From Synechococcales cyanobacterium GL140_1_metabat_312 (GTDB taxonomy: Bacteria > Cyanobacteriota > Cyanobacteriia > Leptolyngbyales > Leptolyngbyaceae), in the NCBI GenBank assembly GCA_025351345.1, contig JANXWB010000065.1, forward strand, positions 1 to 34,416: a stretch of 34,416 bases of DNA. Direction: 5' to 3'. The position numbers and the translations under genes were made by a program. Position 1 is the stretch's first letter. Each line of letters opens with the position of its first letter. Below are positions 30,101 through 34,416 of the stretch, piece after piece. The notes under the pieces were generated by a model, which worked only from the letters and a program-made list of their open reading frames with translations, had not been told where the DNA came from and searched no databases.

Positions 30101-32525
30101 AATGTCTCTTGATTCTAATGATGATATTTGGGGTGAAACCGATAGTAATTTAGGATCCGATTTTGATGATCTAGATTCGCTTTTGGGAGACTCAGATAAT
30201 GGGTTTGGATTAGATTCTATTGGATTTGAAGAATCTGAGGATAATCTCGCGGCAGCTGATGATGGTTCATTCTCTGACCTTGACGATTTTTTATCCTTCG
30301 ATCAATCGTCCTCATCGGATCTAGGCTTTGCCGGAATGGATGATTTTACCGGAGCCGCTTTTCTAGGAACTGGACTTGTGGCAGGCGGAGCGATCGCAGC
30401 CAATGTAGCCAATGCATTTGGGTCTCAGTTTGATGATGATCCCGAGTTTGGTGATCTTGAAAAGCTGCTTGAAGACCGAGATCTCGGCAGCAGTAGTGTA
30501 CCTATTGTTCCCGGTGCTGTTCGTCCTGTTGGTGCTACTCGTCGTCCTGCTGCTGCCCGTCCTAGCAAAGGCTTGGGCGAACAAACCATGCGAGTTCCGG
30601 TCAAGCATCTCGACAATCTCAGCAATCTTGTGGGGGAATTGGTCGTTAACCGAAATAGTCTTGAACAAGATCAAGAACGGATGCGTCAGTCCCTCGACAA
30701 TCTGCTTTATCAAGTGCAGCAACTGAGCGATGTCGGCCAACGAATGCAGGACTTGTATGAACGATCGCTGCTTGAAAGTTCGCTCTTGGCCAGCCGTCAA
30801 AGCTACCGAATGGCGAGCAGTGCCCCTCGTACAATCGTTGAACTTGAGAAAACTAACGACGTTGAATACGACCCGTTGGAAATGGATCGCTTTACAGGTT
30901 TCCATTCGCTTTCTCAAGAGATGATCGAATTGATTGTCCGAGTGCGGGAATCTGCATCAGATATTGAATTTATCGTTGACGAAACCGACCAAGTAACGCG
31001 GATGTTCCGTCAAGTCACGACGCAGCTTCAAGAAGGGCTGACTCGATCGCGCATGGTGCCCTTTGCCCAAACCGCCGATCGGATGCCCCGTGCGGTACGA
31101 GATATTGCCATGAAATGCGGTAAGCAAGCGGAATTGGTGATTGAGGGCCGTGAAACGCCTATTGATAAAATGCTTCTAGAGCATCTATATGATCCAATGA
31201 CCCATTTGGTAAACAATGCCATTACCCACGGAATTGAAACGCCAGAAGAACGTCGTCGCGCTGGGAAATCTGACACTGGACGCATCACCATCCGGGCTTT
31301 TTATCAAGGAAACCAAACCGTTATTTCCGTATCTGATGATGGTGCGGGCATCGACATTGAACGGGTCAAAGTTAAAGCGATCGAAAAAGGCTTAATCAGT
31401 GCCGCAGAATCTCAAACCATGAGTCGTTTGGATGTCTATGATTTACTGTTCCATCCTGGTTTCACCACTCGTGACCAAGCCGATGATTTCGCGGGCCGGG
31501 GCGTGGGGATGGATGTTGTTCGCACCAGTTTGAGTGAAATTCGTGGATCTGTTACCACCGATTCCACCCTCAATCGGGGTACGACCTTTACCGTTCGTCT
31601 ACCGTTGACGTTAAGTATTTCCAAAGCTCTATGTTGTGTCAGCGATCGTGCGCGAATTGCCTTCCCGATGGATGGGGTGGAAGACATGTTAGACATGCCA
31701 AAAGATCGTCTATTGACCAATGCTGAAGGTCAACCTTATATTCGTTGGCGCGATTCTGAGTTGGTGCTGCGTCCACTCACCGAACTCCTAGCTCACAATC
31801 GTCACCTCGGACGAGGAAACGTCTACGGCGGCAATCAAGAAGAAGATATGATTTCTGTCGTTGTCCTGCGGAGTGTGGGGAACTACTTAGCCTTACAAGT
31901 CGATCAGGTGATTGGTGAACAGGAAATTGTAATTAAGCAACTTGAAGGCCCAGTGCCCAAACCTGTTGGGATTGCCGGAGCGACGGTTCTAGGGGATGGC
32001 CGAATCATGCCGATCGCCGATGTGCTGGAGCTAATCGATCTTTCCATGGGTCATATCCGACGGGATGCGGGCAGCATGTGGGATCAAAATGCGCTGCCAC
32101 CTCAGGAAATACAGCCTGCCAAGACTGAACCGATGGTCCTTATTGTGGACGATTCCATTACGGTTCGAGAATTGCTATCCATGACCTTCAATAAAGTCGG
32201 TTATCGGGTTGAGCAAGCCCGTGATGGTCAAGAAGCCTGGGAAAAACTACGGGCTGGACTTCCCTGCGATATTGTCTTCTGCGACATTGAGATGCCTCGT
32301 ATGGACGGACTCGAACTGCTCTCACGGATTCAGAAGGATCCCGTACTCAAGGCTCTCCCGATCGCAATGTTAACTTCACGCGGTGCCGATCGTCACCGTC
32401 AAATGGCTTCATCTCTTGGGGCAAGCGGGTATTTCACGAAGCCTTATCTAGAGGAAGCGCTGCTGGATGCCGCAGGTCGAATGTTGAAGGGGGAAGTACT
32501 TTTGGCGAACGACCGATCGGAATAA
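27150..32525 (+). CDS. hmpE: Hybrid CheA histidine kinase / response regulator with a giant acidic linker (HmpE/PilL-like)
   Basis: Central kinase of the chemosensory array, 1791 aa. The N-terminal HPt domain has H49 (FRAAHSVKGGAAMLGL). Residues about 268-1105 form a huge Asp/Leu/Ser-rich, presumably disordered linker with D-L-D tandem repeats (715-764; 929-980) and two Gly/Ala hydrophobic islands (about 846-867 and 1068-1091). The CheA core follows: dimerisation helices from about 1141 (MRVPVKHLDNLSNLVGELVV), ATPase N-box HLVNNAITHGIE, DDGAGID and GRGVGMDVV, then a CheW-like domain (about 1485-1640). A C-terminal receiver carries D1712 (VFCDIEMPRMDGLELL). It would phosphorylate itself and the upstream receivers. 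The gene is intact, unlike the split tax3 CheA of Synechocystis. A bidirectional terminator follows. Confidence 0.93.
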   Translation: MQPEQQQRIMGYFIEEAKDHLNTIEQGLLNLQGTLDDSEMANELFRAAHSVKGGAAMLGLGGIQQTSHKLEDYFKILKETPSIRVDQKLETLLLQVFDTLNGLLEQLQTPFGLTEEVNQSALRDANPVFAQVDQHLQAMIASANPTLVGRSTSPSSRSLVFQEQVPAKLREMLDLFKQIDTNPSLRSNLQRVCADLRGFGETFALTNWISLLELTERAVLNPENSGRVLAGITLKDLKQAQAQILSDQDSAIAASDALVALAPLSAEPLVSDSDDDFSSLFDGDDLESDLGFDSDASDLLDLGSLESDDFDLFADTDLSAASSIDGLELDGLQLDDFGLGDFGLPTGDFDASLNTLDNLGGIDDLETLDDFQGLGDLDKLDFGDLQDDDLGLGILEAEQDQLEISSQGTSATEASFRDLMMFGDSGPEMGLAELNSLADLFEGEVPDLSSTWQVEEEINNSTELSLDDLGLQADSRSDRTLSSDSMSDDALNDLFGSALVDDAPTPLNFDFDLSDDDSLLGDSLDLEHLGLDDLGLDTPEDLDRDTSSSFSDLGDLFGELDEADLQFDPSLDAGPEPIQELELEGFKFDDDNDNDDSFSSLFIDEDSALASSASTVSDLGEMDSLFGDVPYNLDVPVASASDTMSLDSNDFSGLEDGSALLDLTDQDAESDIFFGMDEPILLDSLESETEMQFDPNLNFGSTDDLNNDWILPETDLDLDSDLDLSSDLGLDSDLDSDLGLDLDSDLDLSSDLDLGLDSDLDLGSELSDSFDSNFDFGQGLVLDNFSSDALAFDDLLDEDDLLDENVSLDAFGLDIAETSELDLDIVEDDVWGDVEPLSSDADGSNDLFGMAAIGIGGVGAMGVVSAMQNPTSTDSDVVLDSVSSDDVWDDDLWGDTSLEMPSSNIASSTIELENLSESDDLSELEIRGDDMNLDDMNLDDMSLESSGVDDMSLDDMSLDDIDLGEVNLDQIDLGEMNLDSEFTSMSLDSNDDIWGETDSNLGSDFDDLDSLLGDSDNGFGLDSIGFEESEDNLAAADDGSFSDLDDFLSFDQSSSSDLGFAGMDDFTGAAFLGTGLVAGGAIAANVANAFGSQFDDDPEFGDLEKLLEDRDLGSSSVPIVPGAVRPVGATRRPAAARPSKGLGEQTMRVPVKHLDNLSNLVGELVVNRNSLEQDQERMRQSLDNLLYQVQQLSDVGQRMQDLYERSLLESSLLASRQSYRMASSAPRTIVELEKTNDVEYDPLEMDRFTGFHSLSQEMIELIVRVRESASDIEFIVDETDQVTRMFRQVTTQLQEGLTRSRMVPFAQTADRMPRAVRDIAMKCGKQAELVIEGRETPIDKMLLEHLYDPMTHLVNNAITHGIETPEERRRAGKSDTGRITIRAFYQGNQTVISVSDDGAGIDIERVKVKAIEKGLISAAESQTMSRLDVYDLLFHPGFTTRDQADDFAGRGVGMDVVRTSLSEIRGSVTTDSTLNRGTTFTVRLPLTLSISKALCCVSDRARIAFPMDGVEDMLDMPKDRLLTNAEGQPYIRWRDSELVLRPLTELLAHNRHLGRGNVYGGNQEEDMISVVVLRSVGNYLALQVDQVIGEQEIVIKQLEGPVPKPVGIAGATVLGDGRIMPIADVLELIDLSMGHIRRDAGSMWDQNALPPQEIQPAKTEPMVLIVDDSITVRELLSMTFNKVGYRVEQARDGQEAWEKLRAGLPCDIVFCDIEMPRMDGLELLSRIQKDPVLKALPIAMLTSRGADRHRQMASSLGASGYFTKPYLEEALLDAAGRMLKGEVLLANDRSE
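29292..29440 (+). repeat. Asp-Leu coding tandem repeat in the CheA-hybrid linker
   Basis: GAC/GAT-TTA-GAT-TTA-GAT-TCT style units recur here, encoding about 50 residues of alternating D, L and S (for example DSDLDLSSDLGLDSDLDSDL). Units of 6 and 12-18 nt recur with synonymous changes. A second tract at 29934-30089 encodes repeated LDDM(N/S) units. This looks like slippage-driven expansion under selection for acidic composition. Confidence 0.8.
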
Positions 32526-32538
32526 GTAGCCGCTCTAT

Positions 32539-32576
32539 GTAGATCGGCAATAAAAAAGTAGATCGGCAATAAAAAA
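32539..32576 (+). repeat. Perfect 19-nt tandem duplication
   Basis: GTAGATCGGCAATAAAAAA occurs twice in direct tandem (32539-32557 and 32558-32576). It sits between the CheA-hybrid stop codon and the shared terminator, and the A-run of the second copy forms the left flank of the terminator stem. Confidence 0.85.
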
Positions 32577-32604
32577 CGAGGTTCCTGATTAGGAGCCTCG
32601 TTTT
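32571..32604. terminator. Bidirectional Rho-independent terminator between hmpE and petJ
   Basis: ACGAGGTTCCT (32576-32586) pairs with AGGAGCCTCGT (32591-32601), with one mismatch, around GATT. TTTT follows on the plus strand and a run of six A precedes it, giving a U-run on the minus strand. It therefore fits both convergent genes, hmpE from the left and petJ from the right. Confidence 0.85.
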
Positions 32605-32643
32605 AGTATGTGCGATTAAGTTAAAAGTCAATCTGTAAGGGAT

Positions 32644-32991
32644 TTATTTTGCCCAATTCTTATCCGCTTGAGCCAAAACGTAGGCTGCAACATTTTCGAT
32701 TTGCTCAGACTGTAGCTTCTTCCCAAACGCTGGCATCGCATTTTTACCATTGGTCACTTGAGTGATAATCGCGGCCTCAGAATACATTTCGTACTTTTCT
32801 AGTGCTGCTTTCTGAAGGGTCTTTGCTGGATTTACTGCATTACGTCCGCCCGCATGACAAGCCGCGCAATTGGCCGCGAAAACTTTTCCACCCGCTTCTG
32901 CATCTGCCGCATGAGCAGGCATTACGAAAGACAAGGTGGCTACAAAGATGGTGACGATCGTTGTTAACTGCAAAAATATTTCTTTCAACAT
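32644..32991 (-). CDS. petJ: Cytochrome c6 (cytochrome c-553)
   Basis: Soluble lumenal haem protein that carries electrons from cytochrome b6f to photosystem I, replacing plastocyanin especially when copper is low, and can serve terminal oxidases. It is 115 aa. The signal peptide ends at PAHA-ADA. The mature domain has the haem site CAACH (in [15 protein letters not shown]), and the axial methionine is in [10 protein letters not shown]. The C-terminus [13 protein letters not shown] is typical. The frame could extend to a TTG at 33018, but the ATG at 32991 gives a normal signal peptide. Haem attachment would need the CcsA encoded elsewhere in this window. A small TTCGA/TCGAA inverted repeat lies upstream near 33048-33062. 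Confidence 0.94.
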   Translation of the reverse strand: MLKEIFLQLTTIVTIFVATLSFVMPAHAADAEAGGKVFAANCAACHAGGRNAVNPAKTLQKAALEKYEMYSEAAIITQVTNGKNAMPAFGKKLQSEQIENVAAYVLAQADKNWAK

Positions 32992-33183
32992 GATTAAGTC
33001 AGAGTAGATTTCTCTCAAGGATTGCCATTAACTATTCTCACCTAACACTTCGATCGAGTCGAACGACAGTAGGTCGTAGATTGCGAGTTTGCAACAATTG
33101 TCTCTTGATTGATGTCACTAGATTGAGGTTAAGCCTGACGAAGATCGGGAACACTAAGCAAAGCCGAATTCCTCAGCTGCGCC

Positions 33184-33221
33184 TTCCCCTATGCCCATTC
33201 CCCTATGCCCATTCCCCTATG
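33184..33221 (+). repeat. Heptamer-type tandem repeat carrying the glycosyltransferase start codon
   Basis: The 14-nt unit TTCCCCTATGCCCA repeats 2.7 times (33184-33197, 33198-33211, 33212-33221). It can be read as alternating heptamers, like the long tandem heptamer repeats of filamentous cyanobacteria. Each copy carries an ATG, at 33191, 33205 and 33219, in three different frames; only the last is in frame with the gene. Confidence 0.8.
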
Positions 33222-34067
33222 ACTATTAATAGTGTTGCTCTAGAAAAATATTCCTTGCGTCAGGCGATCGATCTAACTTTTGTAATTGCGTATCAGGAAG
33301 ATACAACATCCTTAGAATCGATGTTCATGCGTGAACAACTGCCCTATGAAGTGTTACGTCAAGTTGAAGGCGAGATTCCCTCTGATTTTTCCCGCAGCTA
33401 TGGTTGCTTGATGAATCACTGTAAAGCTTGGCGCAAAATTGTTGCAGCGGGAAAAGCCGCCCTGATTATTGAAGCTGATTTTGTCCCCGTAAAGGGGTTT
33501 GCTGATTTACCCATGCCCTGCGACGTGATGGACAGCAGGACGGGTGTAGCGTGGCTCTATACTTGTGCATCTCAGCTCTATTCGGTGACAGCGGCTGGAT
33601 TCGCAGAGGGGTTTTCGGTCTCCACAGTGGCTTACATAGTGACCCCAAATGGGGCAGTTGGACTTTTAGCATTAGCCGAAAAAATCCGGTTAACGTACGG
33701 AGAACGTAGTTATAGTGCTTGGGATTCAGAAGTTGAAAGCTTTTTACGATCGCGTTCTTTAGTCTGCTACATTCCGTTCCGTAACTATGGTGAACATGGC
33801 GGCATTCCTAACCCGGAACATGCTCAAAATCGCGATCGTTGGAAACACTTTAGCCGTTGTCATCGGGCCGATCGGCTCTATGGAGAATTAGCATTTTTAC
33901 CACCTTACGCCCGTAATCATTGGGAATTACGACAAGTGCGTTTGTATGCGCGAGTGAAGGGGTTAGGGCGGTTGTTTTTGGGAAAATTTTTGCGCTGGAA
34001 CGTGATGCGGCGATCGAGTTTTCCGCTACGGCTATTAGGATTTGCCGTAAGACGACAAGGACTATAG
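33219..34067 (+). CDS. Glycosyltransferase, family 25-like (LPS/cell-surface glycan)
   Basis: A 282-aa cytoplasmic or peripheral protein resembling family 25 glycosyltransferases, which add sugars to lipopolysaccharide or capsule. The pattern SYGCLMNHCKAWRKIVAAGKA followed by ALIIEADFVPV corresponds to the GT25 S-x-G-C-x-x-S/N-H-x-x-x-W and E-D/A-D metal-binding strand. AYIVTPNGAVGLLALAEKI and the D in AWDSEVESFL fit the later conserved blocks. The usual EDD reads EAD. The upstream frame runs to 33081, but that part is translated repeat and random-looking sequence, so the ATG at 33219 is preferred although no ribosome site is visible. The C-terminus is basic (RRSSFPLRLLGFAVRR). Acceptor and donor are unknown. 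Confidence 0.72.
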   Translation: MTINSVALEKYSLRQAIDLTFVIAYQEDTTSLESMFMREQLPYEVLRQVEGEIPSDFSRSYGCLMNHCKAWRKIVAAGKAALIIEADFVPVKGFADLPMPCDVMDSRTGVAWLYTCASQLYSVTAAGFAEGFSVSTVAYIVTPNGAVGLLALAEKIRLTYGERSYSAWDSEVESFLRSRSLVCYIPFRNYGEHGGIPNPEHAQNRDRWKHFSRCHRADRLYGELAFLPPYARNHWELRQVRLYARVKGLGRLFLGKFLRWNVMRRSSFPLRLLGFAVRRQGL

Positions 34068-34097
34068 CTTTTGATTAGCATTAACTGTTGATTAGTA

Positions 34098-34286
34098 TTA
34101 GCGATGCTCCGTCTGACGAATGGTATCTTCGGTACGACCATAGGGATTAACTTTTGGTCGCCATTCGGGGAATGCTGAGACCATCACATTGTCCAAACTA
34201 GTTCGGGCGGCGGTACTATATTTCCCGATCGGCTTTGGCAAAATTTGATCACCGAATCCGACAAAACATAATGCAACTATTGACAT
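34098..34286 (-). CDS. Small protein of unknown function abutting an IS right end
   Basis: A 62-aa frame with non-random character: a short hydrophobic start (MSIVALCFVGFGDQILPKPI), then TAARTSLDNVM, FPEWRPKVNP and a charged tail GRTEDTIRQTEHR. I recall similar short cyanobacterial proteins of unknown function but cannot name a family. The ATG and first codon lie at or inside the tip of the IS200/IS605-type element on its right (CATCCTCCCC), so the native N-terminus may have been replaced. GGGGAGG sits almost against the ATG, closer than a normal ribosome site. It could be intact, a fusion, or slightly 5'-truncated. Confidence 0.5.
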   Translation of the reverse strand: MSIVALCFVGFGDQILPKPIGKYSTAARTSLDNVMVSAFPEWRPKVNPYGRTEDTIRQTEHR

Positions 34287-34416
34287 CCTCCCCGCTCTAA
34301 AGAGAGGGGGATTCCTAAGAACTTTTACGTCGCTTCTTAGTCTTTACAGAATCGCTTCTGTTACTTCCTGCTTCTAAGTGCGAAGCACAGGCTTCGCCAA
34401 CGCACCCGCCGCCAGC
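34281..34416 (-). mobile_element. IS200/IS605-type element, right end (continues beyond window)
   Basis: The sequence TTGACATCCTCCCCGCTCT...AGAGAGGGGGATTCCTA is the familiar right-end signature of tnpB-bearing IS200/IS605 elements. CCCC-G-CTCT and AGAG-G-GGGG form an imperfect hairpin (34290-34310) just outside the tnpB stop codon. The element is oriented leftward, with its body beyond the window edge. Confidence 0.8.
34315..34416 (-). CDS. tnpB: TnpB (OrfB) family RNA-guided nuclease, C-terminal end (partial)
   Basis: The last 33 codons of a tnpB-like gene, ending ASHLEAGSNRSDSVKTKK followed by RRKSS and TAG. The EAGSN...VKTKKRRKS tail is typical of cyanobacterial IS200/IS605 TnpB proteins. 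Its position just inside the right-end hairpin supports this. The RuvC and zinc-ribbon parts lie beyond the window, so intactness cannot be judged. An inverted repeat GCGAAGC/GCTTCGC (34380-34397) is embedded in the coding sequence. By knowledge of the family, a guide omega RNA would come from this end. Confidence 0.78.
   Translation of the reverse strand, partial: AGGGCVGEACASHLEAGSNRSDSVKTKKRRKSS

Noticed and set aside
32992-33018. TTG start for cytochrome c6 nine codons upstream
   Set aside because: It would put charged residues ahead of the signal peptide. The ATG at 32991 gives a standard signal peptide.

Overview
The window is cyanobacterial chromosomal DNA. It is rich in HIP1-type GCGATCGC / CGATCG octamers and carries a thylakoid thioredoxin-like protein, the PSII assembly factor Psb27, CcsA (Ycf5) for thylakoid cytochrome c maturation, and cytochrome c6. 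It also has a KGK-domain protein, a giant Ser/Thr-kinase/histidine-kinase hybrid, and a complete hmp/tax3-type chemosensory locus with hmpF, a set known from cyanobacteria with type IV pilus motility. I cannot name the genus from the sequence.

Layout. 1-5680: 3' part of a hybrid signalling kinase, open at the window edge. 5681-7316: a decayed patch with an IS5-family transposase remnant bounded by a perfect 15-bp inverted repeat, then a broken NB-ARC/TPR remnant. 7499-8393 (minus): thioredoxin-like thylakoid protein and a small membrane protein. 8667-19424 (plus): ligA, a membrane protein with a HEAT-like tail, secD-secF, an SGNH-hydrolase-like membrane protein, a 20-nt tRNA 5' fragment, psb27 with its terminator, ccsA, a KGK protein, a SnoaL-like protein and tilS. 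19433-32525: hmpF (minus), then divergently a PatA/PixG-type regulator, CheY, CheW, a methyl-accepting protein and a very long hybrid CheA. 32644-34416: petJ (minus), sharing a bidirectional terminator with the CheA gene, a GT25-like glycosyltransferase (plus), a small conserved-looking protein (minus), and the 3' end of a tnpB-type IS200/IS605 element entering from the right edge.

How the genes fit together. The main functional unit is the chemosensory cluster. By homology, the receptor (HmpD/PilJ-like) and CheW couple to the CheA hybrid (HmpE/PilL-like), which phosphorylates the CheY-like and PatA-type regulators. HmpF is a coiled-coil polarity protein of the same pilus system. The cluster has no CheB or CheR. 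The receptor has almost no extracytoplasmic loop but has a TPR-like N-terminus. Receptor and CheA share long Asp/Ser-rich, presumably disordered segments with Gly/Ala-rich hydrophobic islands. These, a perfect 11-bp hairpin just upstream of the operon's first gene, a Psb27 without its usual lipoprotein cysteine, and short palindromic repeats inserted in frame in coding DNA are the points most worth checking. I see no CRISPR array, rRNA or complete tRNA, and no convincing wholly new system.
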